From Folioceros fuciformis (lineage: Eukaryota > Anthocerotophyta > Anthocerotopsida > Anthocerotales): 64,000 nt of DNA. The notes under the pieces were generated by a model. It made no database searches. It saw only the letters and a program-made list of their open reading frames with translations, and was not told the origin of the DNA. Positions 44,968 through 55,304 of this stretch are shown here, piece after piece. The DNA is taken from positions 47,400 through 111,399 of the forward strand of contig JBNGIO010006255.1 in NCBI GenBank assembly GCA_049999805.1. The letters run 5' to 3'. The position numbers and the translations under genes were made by a program. How positions within the stretch are numbered: position 1 is the first letter of the stretch; each line of letters starts with the position of its first letter.

Positions 44968-45048
44968 GCACTATGAGGATATCGCAACAGTTTGGTTGAG
45001 AGCTTTCAGCTCGCTGATGCTACCAGACCTCCTACTCATTCTGAGTGC
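44968..45048 (+). ncRNA. C/D-box snoRNA, unit 1 downstream of eL29
   Basis: Terminal stem GCACT (44968-44972) pairs with AGTGC (45044-45048). Box C-like ATGAGGA follows the 5' stem, an internal TGATGCT may be C', and box D CTGA is at 45041-45044. Just upstream of box D is CCTCCTACTCAT, complementary over 12 bases to AUGAGUAGGAGG, a sequence I recall from large-subunit rRNA. The base five nucleotides upstream of box D would pair with the A in AUGA*GUAGG, predicting a 2'-O-methyl-A. The four units keep the boxes, stem and guide while the middle varies. Confidence 0.72.
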
Positions 45049-45105
45049 CTTGTTCAATCCAACGTCAGTCCGGTCATCTTGTTTGTTTGTTAGGGTTGGT
45101 AGTTG

Positions 45106-45187
45106 TGCACGGTGAGGATACCGCAACAGTTAGGTCGAGGGCTTGGAGCTCTCTGATTCTACCGTACCTCCTACTCATTCTGAGTGT
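45106..45187 (+). ncRNA. C/D-box snoRNA, unit 2 downstream of eL29
   Basis: Same architecture as unit 1: GCAC stem, GTGAGGA (box C one base off the canonical RUGAUGA), the identical guide ACCTCCTACTCATT, box D CTGA at 45180-45183, and GTGT closing the stem. The upstream sequence GTCAGTCC... to TTAGGGTTGGT is also repeated, so the whole intron-like unit was duplicated. Confidence 0.7.
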
Positions 45188-45284
45188 CTCATTCAAGTCG
45201 ACGTTCTTCTATTTAATGTTTTGTTTACAGTCGACGTCAGTCCCGTCGATGCGTTCTCGTCTTGTTTTTTATGGTTGGTGGTTC

Positions 45285-45364
45285 TGCAGTACGAGGAGAT
45301 CAACAGTGTGGTTGAGAGCTTTCAGCTCGCTGATGCTACCTTACCTCCTACTCTTTCTGTGTGC
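45285..45364 (+). ncRNA. C/D-box snoRNA-like unit 3, probably degenerate
   Basis: Closely similar to unit 1 through the central GTGGTTGAGAGCTTTCAGCT stretch, but box D is CTGT instead of CTGA, box C is ACGAGGA and the guide ends CTACTCTTT with one mismatch to the predicted target. Confidence 0.5.
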
Positions 45365-46306
45365 GCTAGTCAAATTATCGTGAACTGCTTTACATCTTTC
45401 GTCTTTAGGTCGCTGTGGCGCAGGGGCATATGAGGAAACAAATATATGGGTAATTTGCGACTGATCCGTGATGTCGAATTGATATGAACTGATGCCTTGC
45501 CACAGCATAGCTCAATTTCCTTAAAAAGACTTGTACTGATTGGTGGCCAGATGGGTTAGGGTTTGGTGTCGGCGGACGCCTATCGTCCTCAAGGACTAGG
45601 GCAAAGGCACTTGATGAGAAAATCCTTAAATGGGTAACTGGCGACTGATCTTATGTGATGTCCAACCTTGGAGAGCTGATGCCTGCGTCCATTGTTCACA
45701 CTTTGATAATATGCCGTAGGCCGTAGAGTTTTGTCTGTCGCGAAAATCCTCACAACTTCTGCATTATTTTAATTTTCAACTCACCAGTTGGGGTATGGTC
45801 ATTTTGTGCAGCTCCTTGTCGCGATCTTCAGAATGGCTCGGTTGGAATTTTCCTTGGACTCTTGGGTTGTGGAACGAGCTTCTAGCACCGAGCTGCTTGA
45901 GAATGGCCCAGTTGGAATTCTCTTTGGACTCTTGAGTTGTGGAACGAGCTTCTAGCACCGAGCTGCGTCCGGGGGTCGAATACTCCAGCTGTAGCCCTTT
46001 GTAACATTGTAGGTTGGACCTGAGACGAACGATATCAGAAAGTTTTGCTGTGTCTGACGGGTGGGGTCGTTCAATTCTTGGAGAGTTGAATTGCATCATC
46101 GGTTGTCCACGTTGGATAGAAACCTTCTCTGGACAACACGCCAGAGTTTCATCGGTTTTCTTTTCAATCTTACACAAGAGTTGCGTAATTCAGGGCTGTT
46201 GGATACCTAAGAACGGTAGACGAACCCAAGAACAGCAAATGAATCGCACGGAAGGAGTAATCCAGCGGGAATGGAAAAAAAACGTGATACACACATGACT
46301 GCAATC
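45365..46306. other. Intergenic with short tandem duplications
   Basis: No gene. A short duplication relates 45445-45500 to 45630-45690 (GGGTAA.T.GCGACTGATC), and a 70-bp tandem repeat lies at 45831-45967. Confidence 0.5.
45831..45967 (+). repeat. 70-bp tandem duplication
   Basis: Units start GAATGG at 45831 and 45901 and share GTGGAACGAGCTTCTAGCAC exactly. Confidence 0.93.
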
Positions 46307-48085
46307 TCAGAGTATGCGTCTGAATTTCAGGTAGCTGAACATAGCTATGAAGAGAGCAAAGCCGCCAAATATGATGCCAGAGGTTGTGATCCAGAAAGCC
46401 AGGACATGCTCCTCCAAGTATGACCTCAAGTTCATACCAAAAATGCCTGCGATCAGAGCTCCCAAGGCGGAACAGAATGTGCCCACCTGCAGCAGCAGCT
46501 CCAGACGGCTTACCTCGAGTCTCCTTGAGCTCAAATTAACTGAGATGGAGTCCTCCATCTCCCTTGCAGAATCAAGCAACTTCTGGGCCTGACCATGACA
46601 TGAATCGCACCGCTGGAGGTAGAACTCTAGAAGCATCTCTATCTCTTCTTCCTTGTCTTCCACAGCCTGTTTGTCTAAAATGGCATCGCATTCTACCTGG
46701 CCACTGTCTCGCCGAAAGCTACACTTCATGCCCATGATAGAGATGCGGTGGATTTCCTCCTGGTGCTCCAGGAGTTCCAGTAACATCTGCTGCAAGGACC
46801 CTGCCTTGGAGCTGAGCTCCACCAATGCTTGCTTGCTCAGCCGCAGTTCCTCTAGCACATCAGCTGTGTATCGTGTTGGTAGCACGGCCAACAGAGACTT
46901 CACTCGAGGTTCAACCTCCTGGAGCATGTTCTCAAGTCGTTGGGTCCTAGAAACCAGGGCTGCCTCCACCACTTCCAGCTCGAAGGGCATGGTAGCACCA
47001 GTTCCATCAGCTAACACTCTAGGATATAAAGCTTCCAGAAATGTTCGAGCTCCAACACTGTGCTGATCAAATACCAAAACGTTTTCAGGGGTTGCAATTG
47101 CCCTCAAAGACCCCAAGTTTAGCAATATTGCTCTATCACGAACGAGGATGCCAGGCAAGGAGGTGGTCGACCACAAGGAGGGGTCAATGCGCCTTATGTC
47201 TCTCAGCCTCAGACCGCTACTTCTCAGAAGCTGTCGCCTGCTCACAGTTCGTTGCTCAACCCTCCGTCCTGCAGTCACCTCAAGCACCTCGTACACAGGC
47301 TCCTTGGCTGCTATGGCTATAGATTCAGCGCAAGAAGTGGAGGCAGAGCCAAAGATGGAGCCCTCACTTCTCGAGCTTTCAGCGTCCCATCCATCCTCTG
47401 ACAGGTCATCTCCGTCATCACTCTTCCGCCCCCCTTCGCTTGAGCTCACGAACTCCCCATCCACAACCCATTGCTCAAAGGACTGCTCCAGTGCTTTGTC
47501 CGGATGTGTTCCCAGATCCTCAACTCGTTGTCTGAGAGCTCCGTTCAATTCTCCTTCATGCGTTCCCAACGAAAAGGCTTGCACATGGGAATCAGACTTA
47601 GTAAGACCCGATATCCTCTCGCCCGATTGCTGCTGCTGCTGCACCACTCTTGACCCACTCAAGAGAGGTTCTCCTTCACAACCATCTCCAGACTCTCCAC
47701 CTCTTCTGGTACCAGCAGCCACCACACGCGGCTTTCTGTAACCGGCGCCATAGGACTGATCCTCCCCAGCAAGGAACGCAGACCAAGCTCCTGACAAGGT
47801 CAAGCACTTCCCCAGCACCTTCACCCTCTCCCTGCAAAGAAGCAGGGCACACACTGCAGAAATTTCACAAGAGGTCCACCCAGAACCCCGCTTGTGAGCG
47901 TGGCACGTCTTCTGCAACGTATCCCTATTCCCGCCACCAAAACCCCGTGACAAGCCATCGCAACCGGCCTGCGTGATGCCACACAGGCTAGAATCCGCTG
48001 CCTCAAAGCTGGCTGCCTGAACGCGAACTGGAGCCAAGGCAAACGACCTGGGCCTGACAGCGCACATTGCAGGACTCCAAGCCAT
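46307..48085 (-). CDS. CorA/MRS2-type magnesium transporter, plastid (MGT10-like)
   Basis: Magnesium channel of the CorA superfamily. Intronless, 592 residues. The N-terminal ~270 residues are a Ser/Gly-rich transit and linker region with a poly-Gln run (VVQQQQQSGE). The MRS2 core begins RRQLLRSSGLRLRDIRRIDP and LPGILVRDRAILLNLGSLRA. A long coiled-coil domain (LENMLQEVEPRVKSLLAVLP, then EMEDSISVNLSSRRLEVSRL) leads to the first membrane helix and the signature GIFGMNLRSYLEEH with the essential GMN. A second helix and a basic tail (LKFRRIL) end the protein. The length, the long leader and the single GMN fit plastid MGT10/MRS2-11. Confidence 0.9.
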   Translation of the reverse strand: MAWSPAMCAVRPRSFALAPVRVQAASFEAADSSLCGITQAGCDGLSRGFGGGNRDTLQKTCHAHKRGSGWTSCEISAVCALLLCRERVKVLGKCLTLSGAWSAFLAGEDQSYGAGYRKPRVVAAGTRRGGESGDGCEGEPLLSGSRVVQQQQQSGERISGLTKSDSHVQAFSLGTHEGELNGALRQRVEDLGTHPDKALEQSFEQWVVDGEFVSSSEGGRKSDDGDDLSEDGWDAESSRSEGSIFGSASTSCAESIAIAAKEPVYEVLEVTAGRRVEQRTVSRRQLLRSSGLRLRDIRRIDPSLWSTTSLPGILVRDRAILLNLGSLRAIATPENVLVFDQHSVGARTFLEALYPRVLADGTGATMPFELEVVEAALVSRTQRLENMLQEVEPRVKSLLAVLPTRYTADVLEELRLSKQALVELSSKAGSLQQMLLELLEHQEEIHRISIMGMKCSFRRDSGQVECDAILDKQAVEDKEEEIEMLLEFYLQRCDSCHGQAQKLLDSAREMEDSISVNLSSRRLEVSRLELLLQVGTFCSALGALIAGIFGMNLRSYLEEHVLAFWITTSGIIFGGFALFIAMFSYLKFRRIL

Positions 48086-48356
48086 CTTCGCTGCCCTGGC
48101 AAGATGGCAGGTGCATCTCTGTGGTCACCAGATGGATTGCCCCTTTACAGCTTAAGTGACATCACGCGCAACAACGCCCCGTCAAGCCCGCCTGACACCC
48201 GGAGCGGAGAGAACCACATAAGCTTTTACCCTGCTCCCGCTTTTCCTTTCCCTACTCAATTTTAGCACGTCTCTGTCCAGATGTAGCAAGCCACTGGGTA
48301 CTCGATTCTCGATTCATCGCAGCACGTTTCGACCTTGCAATCCCGAGCCATGCAGC

Positions 48357-49647
48357 TCAATCGAAGGTCAAGGATGGCTCCTTCGAGCGGATGAAGTTCA
48401 GCAAGGATTCCATGTCACGCGCTCCCATGTACTTGTGCAGTGTCCTCCCTCTGTTGAAGATGATGAGAGTTGGGAAACCCTTGACTGAGAGCTTGTCCGC
48501 GAGTTTGGGGAAGACGTGACAGTTCACTTGCGCAAGCTGCAATCGGAATGAAGGAAGATATCAGCGTGTTCCTCACGACCAATCCAGCCATTCCCCTTCA
48601 CACTGCTTCTAATCCGCAATCAAAGCAAAAGCGCACAGCGCAGAAGACGATTCACCTGAACTTTGGAGCCACGCTTGCTCAAGACCAAAGCAAGCTCATC
48701 CCACACTGGATGCAATTCTTTGCAGTGCGGACACCAGGGCGCGTAGAAGAGAACAAAAGTCGGTCTGCAGTGCATGCGAGCGCATAATTTGATTGCTCAG
48801 CTGGTCAGTATACTTTCTTACATCCATAAGTCGTGACCTCATCTCAATCTCCCACATCTGATTCATTGCACACACAAATTCTAGAGCTCTCACACCGTAC
48901 CTCCGAGACACCATGTCAGCGAAGTGCTTGGGAGAGAGCTCCATCACAGCAGGCAAAGCCTCTCTCCTACACCAGGAAAAATGCTGTCAGGCTGATGTCA
49001 TGGCCAGGAAACCGAGATGTCTGCCGATGCATAGGCCCAAATTCGGCATCTGGGAAGCAGGATAGGATCCATATGCATGATGAGGATCTTACGCACAGGA
49101 GGGGAGGCACGTAGTCCGGGTCCAGATCGGAGGTGGTCTGCACCGCAACATGGGCCGTGGCAATGTGGATGCCGGTTCTATCAATGGTGTAGGACGGTAG
49201 AATGGGCAGAAGCCTGGCCACAGCAAGAACGCCGGCTACGGCCCAAGCGGCCATGCCAAACGAGGCCACCGAGTCTTGAAAAGTCCGGCTCTCCCGCCGG
49301 GAGCGGTCGAGAAGGAAGCTTAAGGCAGCGCGATCTACCAAGCTTCTGCGCAGCGCCTCGCCCTTATGCCACATAAAATTCAGTGTCTGGTCCGAAGGAC
49401 TGAACCAGGATTGCCGCGGGTTGGGAGGCTTGGGATCTGGTTGCTCGTCGGGACGGGGGCCCTTGTCTGGATTGGATCCTGATCTCGTTCTAAGGATCGT
49501 GCTCCGCAAATCTGCGCACCGACGCGCATTCCGGAGGAATCTCGCAATCTGGTGGTGGTGTGGTGAATGCGAGACAAGACGTGGTCTCAGGCTGGATTTT
49601 GCAGTCCATTGCTGCCGTGACGGAAGCAGAACCAGAGATGTGCCCAT
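48357..49647 (-). CDS. Thioredoxin-fold protein with CPHC active site
   Basis: Four exons on the minus strand: 49647-49097, 48966-48901, 48764-48656 and 48536-48357, giving 301 residues. The long first exon encodes a basic leader and one hydrophobic segment near its end ([18 protein letters not shown]), which suggests a membrane anchor. The thioredoxin domain begins [16 protein letters not shown], continues [20 protein letters not shown] with the redox pair CPHC, then [20 protein letters not shown], cis-Pro in [20 protein letters not shown], and ends [15 protein letters not shown]. The CPHC dipeptide is DsbA/PDI-like. The first splice donor (GTGCGT) is the best phase-keeping choice but not certain. 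Compartment and partner are unknown. Confidence 0.75.
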
Positions 49648-49931
49648 GTTCCGACCACTCGGAAGGAATGCACTCTTAAATCGAACTTGCATATATTTCA
49701 GTTGTTTGAAGGCCAATTTGTAACCCACTCGGGGACAGGGGGTATGTACGCTCATAACAGATCTTCCGGCAATGCATGCTAAACCTCCTCTACAAGAAGA
49801 GCATTCAAGGAGTCTTCCGGAAGAAGGAAGGATTCTTCCAAAACCAAATTCAAGACGTCTTCAAAACCCAACTTCAAACTAAGGCCCGTTGGTATTGATA
49901 GCAAATGTAAATTACACAAATCTTGGTCACC

Positions 49932-51069
49932 ATGGCGCGAAAATTCATTAAGCTTGGAGCCTTGTTCACCAAGAGCAAGAGCATTGACTTCCCATCAAAA
50001 CGACTACTAGAGAAGCACTTCATTTCCACTCTTGCAACATGTCCACCAACTTCTCCAACAAAAGCTACACTCGAGCAAAAACCTGAACCCGTTGTATCAA
50101 CCGCTTCTTCAGCAAAAGTTTCTCACGCACCCTCAAAGACAGCAGACAAAAGCAAAGAATCATCCAAAGATGGAGAGAGACTCGAAGCTAAACCAAAGCG
50201 TTCATCAGATGGGTCCAAGAAAACAAAGAAGGAGAAACCTCCAAACATGAAAAAATTTGACATCTACAGATGGAACCCCGACGTGAAGAGAAAGCCAACC
50301 ATGCATCAGTACGTGATCAATACAAATGAGTGTGGTCCTATGATACTGGATGCCCTGTTGAAGATCAAGAATGAAATGGATCCCGGACTAACTTTCAGAA
50401 GATCTTGTCGAGAAGGCATTTGTGGATCGTGTGCCATGAATATCAATGGCTGCAATGGGCTAGCTTGTCTGACTGGCATAGACGTGGATCCTTCATCACC
50501 CACAACTATTACCCCTCTTCCCCACATGTATGTCATCAAAGATTTAGTAGTGGACATGACTAATTTTTTCAATCAGTATAAACAAGTAGAACCTTGGCTG
50601 AAAACAAAAGGCCCTAGTCCAGGAGGCCGTGAATATCTCCAGTCCAAGCACGATCGTGAGAAGCTGGACGGCATGTATGAGTGCATTCTTTGTGCGTGTT
50701 GTTCCACATCTTGTCCATCCTATTGGTGGAATCCGGAAAAATACCTAGGCCCAGCATCTCTTCTCCATGCCCATAGGTACCACCAAACTTTATCATCTCA
50801 GGCTTGTTTCCTCTCTTTCTTTTGATGAAAACTTGTTCAATTCACTCCTTGCTCCATTGCAAGTGGATTGCTGACATTCTTTGCTCCATTGCAGGTGGAT
50901 TGCTGACACTCGTGACGCCTATACAAAAGAAAGGTTGGAAATGTTGGCTGATGAATACAAGCTTTACAGATGTCACACCATCATGAATTGTGCTATTGCT
51001 TGCCCCAAGGGCTTGAATCCAGGTCTACAAATATCTAAAATCAAGTACCTACAAGTTACCAAGAAATAG
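49932..51069 (+). CDS. SDH2: Succinate dehydrogenase iron-sulfur subunit (mitochondrial complex II)
   Basis: Electron-transfer subunit of complex II. Two exons, 49932-50776 and 50895-51069. The N-terminal ~105 residues are a presequence plus a Ser/Lys-rich spacer ([11 protein letters not shown]) longer than usual. Mature features are the [2Fe-2S] site [20 protein letters not shown], the [4Fe-4S] site [16 protein letters not shown], and [18 protein letters not shown] for the [3Fe-4S]/[4Fe-4S] clusters, ending [13 protein letters not shown]. The gene is AT-richer than most neighbours. A 32-bp tandem duplication spans the 3' splice site; the downstream copy has the clean acceptor TTGCAG used here. 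Confidence 0.93.
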
Positions 51070-53190
51070 ATGGGAGATAGGTTTCCCTTTCCCTCCATGT
51101 CTACACTCTTTTCAAATAAGGTTTGCTCACCACCAAAAATTAGGCTGGTTTCAACTACTTGTATTTATTCCCAATTTCTTCTTCCTTCTAATATTAGGCT
51201 AACATTTGGCTATGTTACAAAATAGACTCTAAATGCTACTTAAACTTGACAAACCCATTGTGTGATTTCAGCACTCCTTACACATGGTGAAGTAGATAAG
51301 TGGTGAACAAAGCTGAAGTTTGATTTATTAATTTTTTTTAATTACTATAAATTTATTTCCAAAGTGTTGTATCACTTCAAGATGCATTTGTGATCTCCTT
51401 CTATCCATACTATCTTGGAGATGAGTTTATCCCATCTTTCATTCAATACATTACCAAGTGTGTCTCTATCTTAGATTATTCCTCTTTAGATTTTTTTAGA
51501 GTTAATTTAATTAATTATATCTAAAGAATAAAATTAAATCTATTTGAAAAAAAGTACCTCTTTAGATGTATAAAGTGTAAGGCTCCAACTTTTGATATTT
51601 GCCATCAAAGATGGTCGTCATCCTAGGACCACTTTTGATTCTCGTTCATAAAGAATTTAAAGAATACACATAACAACAACTTTACACAAGAGAAAAGTTG
51701 ATACCAAGACTTTATCAGGATGAGAGATAGAATAGGCGTATGGAGATAAGGGCGCAAAGGCCAGCTAGGTGCCTTATCATGAAAGAAGCAGGAATGGTAA
51801 AGGCAAAAGAAAAAGAGCTATCCTGGAGACATAACGAAATAGTGGGTTCTGGAAAGAGGAGGCGTCGTGGTTGGTGGCTTTCGAGGCTTGTTTGGCAGGT
51901 TAACGAAACAGGAACTCGGCCCTGCGCGGCGACAGATGGCAGACGACAGTTGTTAGGCAACTGAAATTGGGAATTGTTCTTTGGAAAAAGGAAAGGGGGC
52001 AGAAGAGACGGAGGACGTCCAGTCCAGTCCAGTGAATACAAAACAGGAAAGGGAAGGGAAGGGAAGGGGAGGGAAGGGGAAGGACAAGGTGACAGTGCGA
52101 CACGCACCCTTCATCTTCCAACGTGGTTGTACCCGCTTTACCATGGAAACGACCGCCCCCGTCCCACACCGTCCCGCAGCAGCGCCCGCTCTATACCGAC
52201 CTCCAAGAAGCAGGAGAGCGGATCGTGAGGAAGGGGAAGCGCTAGCTCTGCCGCTCCACTCCACTCCACTTCACTGGCACGGAAGCCGCTTCGCCGTCCC
52301 CTTCCCCGCCTCCCACCTCCTTCTCCCCGGGAGGGCGCGCTGCCAGGCGCCCGAATTGGCGGCCCGGCCCCTGCTGCCTGCCCATGCTGCCGTAGATCAT
52401 CGCCCGCTGCCGCTCCTGCTTCCGCTGCCCCTTCCCCTGCCCCTGTCCGCATTTCCTCAGGCAGCCTGTCAGACCTTCCGCTGGACGGGACCCGACATTC
52501 TTCCTCTCGCCGTGGCTTTCGGGAGGGAGCTGGCTGGCTGGCTGGCTGGCTTGCCGGCCTCCGTCCTGATCCGCGATTCCGTGTCCCGGGCCGCACGTGG
52601 GAATTCGTGCGAGAGGGGAGTTGGGTCGTGCGCCAAGGGGATTGCGGGTGGTGGGGGCGATTGCGGCTCGCCACCATGCGGCTGCTCGAGACAATGCGGG
52701 CAAGATCCGCGGACTGGTTGTGATTTGTTGGGGTTGCGGAATTTGCAGAGGTGAGGATGCGGATGAGGAGGGGAGGTAGATCGGACGGTGGGGTCCGGTT
52801 GCGAGGCTGGGATTTGAGGCGGATGGAGTTCGCCGGGCGAGGGTGGGTGGAGATGGTGGTGTGGGTATCGGGATGGAGCGGTTGTTTGGACGGCGCTGTA
52901 GCATGTCCGTGAAGGCTGAGCGGGCGGGGGTTGAGTAGGCTTAGGTTGCAGGGAGTAGGCGTCGGGCAGGCTTGTGGGATGGAGGGGAGGATGGGCGTCA
53001 CGTGGGCGACAGCGGCAGCGCGTGAGCTTGTTGTGCTGAGAAAGTGTGGGAGGACGACGGCAGCTGAAGTAAGAAGCTGACGGGGTTATTGAGTGGGAGT
53101 TTGTGAAGGATTGGGAGCTACCTGCTCGCGTCGCCTCTCCTTGCCCCCTCTCGTCTTTTGTCTCGCTTCGGTTGGTTGGTAGGCAGGATA
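51070..53190. other. Intergenic: AT-rich block then GC-rich low-complexity leader
   Basis: About 2.1 kb. 51.1-51.7 kb is AT-rich. 52.0-53.1 kb is GC-rich with a GGGAA run (52048-52083), CT-rich tracts and a (GGCT)n run (about 52529-52552), and probably contains the exostosin promoter and long 5' UTR. A 258-codon plus-strand frame here is low-complexity and is not called. Confidence 0.45.
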
Positions 53191-54945
53191 ATGGTGCCCT
53201 TGCGGAAGAATCGCAGGGTGGCCTGCGCGATGGTGTTTCTGACTGTGGCAGTGCTCTACTTCGTGCTCCCTCTGCTCTTTCCCGGGAGCTCTCTGAACCT
53301 TCAGTTTAACAAAATTCAGGAGGGTGTCATGCGTGTCTCGCTTTCACCGAAGCATAGATCCTGGGAGTATGTCGATTCTGGGATCGGGTGCGAGGAGATG
53401 TTGAAGGTGTTCATGTACGACCTCCCTCGGAGATTCAATTTTGGGATTATGAGGCGAAATGATCTGGAGCAGGACGTTCCTTGGCCTCATGACAAGACGG
53501 CTCCCCCTTGGCCTGTTAAATCGGGGCTACGGAAGCAGCACAATGTAGAGTACTGGATGACTGTGGATCTCTTAGGGCAGCGACAGGAAGCAGGGTCTGA
53601 AAGGAGCAGAGCCATCAGAGTGAGCAATCCAGAGGACGCAGATGTGTTTTTCGTTCCGTTCTTCTCTTCCTTGAGTTTCAATACATATGGCAAGGCTATG
53701 CGAGACCCGGATACGGAATATGACAAGGCTCTGCAGGTTCTTGCTCGTCACCGTTTGACGGCTACCACCGTTTTCTACTGCTGCTCTGAGACTGGCTTCC
53801 TTTCTACTGGGCTGCTCTTACCTGTGTGATGCTGTGTACTCTGCAGGCTGAGTTGATGGATATCCTCCGGCATTCAAAGTGGTGGCAACGGTCTCAAGGC
53901 CGGGATCATGTTGTTCCTTTGCACCATCCAAATTCTTTCAGGTTCTTGCGGGACCAGCTGAACGCCTCTATCCTCATCGTTTCCGACTTCGGGAGAGTCT
54001 CTGCAAATATCTCAAGGTTGGCCAAGGACGTTGTTGCACCTTACACACACGTTGTGGCTCCTGCTGCTGACGACGAGGTGGACCCGTTTGAGTCCAGACA
54101 TGTCCTCGTGTATTTTCAGGGCCAGATTGTGAGAAAAGACGTAAATATCCACACCTACCTTCTCCCCCTCTCTATGGCGCTTGTTACATCTGTCAGTACA
54201 TGTGCCAGATGATCTGTTGCACTGACAGTGGGTTGAACTTGGATCATCAGGAGGGCATAGTCCGAACGCTGTTGAAGGAAGTCTTAAATAACCACCCTCG
54301 GGTACACTTTGTCGAGGGTACCGCAACCAAGGAGGGAGTAAAGCAGGTGCACAATGCTTACCCTTGGCATGCGATGAAGGGAATCGGGGGGGGCATGCAT
54401 GCATGCATGCTGAGATGAGAGGGCATGGGAATCCTGCAAGTTGTTTGTGTCTTGCATGTGGACGACGGTGTCAGTTTTGTAATCAGCGTTTGTTGCACTT
54501 TCTGCAGGCAACCGCAGGAATGCGAGACTCACTGTTTTGTCTTAATCCAGCTGGAGATACACCATCCTCTTGCCGTCTGTTCGATGCCATTGCCAGCCAT
54601 TGCATTCCGGTGATTGTCAGTGATAAGATTGAGCTTCCCTTTGAGGACGAGCTGGACTACAGGGAGTTCAGCCTTTTCTTCTCAGTGGAGGAAGCAGTGC
54701 AACCAGGTTACCTCCTGACTTACCTTGAAAATTTTGGGAGAGAGCGGTGGTTGAAAATGTGGTCTCGGCTAAAGGAGGTCGCCCACCATTTTAGCTACGA
54801 GGGACCAGCTCGGAGGGATGACGCTGTGAACATGATTTGGAAACAAGTCCAGAACAAGCTACCGGCCGTCAGGTTGGCCATCAACAGGTCTAACCGGCTG
54901 AAGATAAAGGATTGGACTTCCTGGTGGACAGCAGAAGGAAGTTGA
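53191..54945 (+). CDS. Exostosin-family glycosyltransferase (GT47)
   Basis: Golgi type II membrane glycosyltransferase for cell-wall polysaccharides; the acceptor is not predictable. Four exons: 53191-53736, 53847-54140, 54251-54346 and 54508-54945, all phase 0, 457 residues. A basic cytosolic stub ([11 protein letters not shown]) precedes one signal anchor ([17 protein letters not shown]). Family motifs are [62 protein letters not shown], then [40 protein letters not shown] and [19 protein letters not shown]. Intron 3 contains a short (GCAT)n run at about 54394-54409. Confidence 0.9.
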
Positions 54946-55304
54946 CAGCAGAATGTTGAATATTGATAGATCGAACTTGGGATGCAGGAAACTCGATTCC
55001 GATCTCACTGCGAGAATAATATGCGGGGAGGAGTCGAATTCAAGAGGCTTTGTATGGGATGACATCTGTGATCCGTTGCCTCATCATTCTTTTTCGGATA
55101 AATGAGCACTTATCCATTGTGTGGCGACATAGCAGAGTGGCCAAGAATGTGCACGCAGTGAGGCGGCACCGAAGTCTGACGTTTAAAAGCAGATGAGAAA
55201 AATACAAAGATTGCACGGTGCCGTACGTGTTAGGATGAGGCCTCTGTGTGTGAGATCTGCTGCCAAGTGTTTAAGTAGCTTCTTGCTCTTTTTGATAGTC
55301 AGTT
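54946..55304. other. Intergenic between convergent GT47 and UROD genes
   Basis: 359 bases of 3' flanks; nothing recognised. Confidence 0.4.

Noticed and set aside
44968-45048. Naming the snoRNA U38
   Set aside because: I first thought of U38, but the complementary site I recall lies much closer to the U24 target than U38's does, so no family name is given.
51981-52754. 258-codon plus-strand frame before the exostosin gene
   Set aside because: Low-complexity Pro/Arg/Leu-rich translation of GC-rich leader DNA without conserved motifs or splice links.
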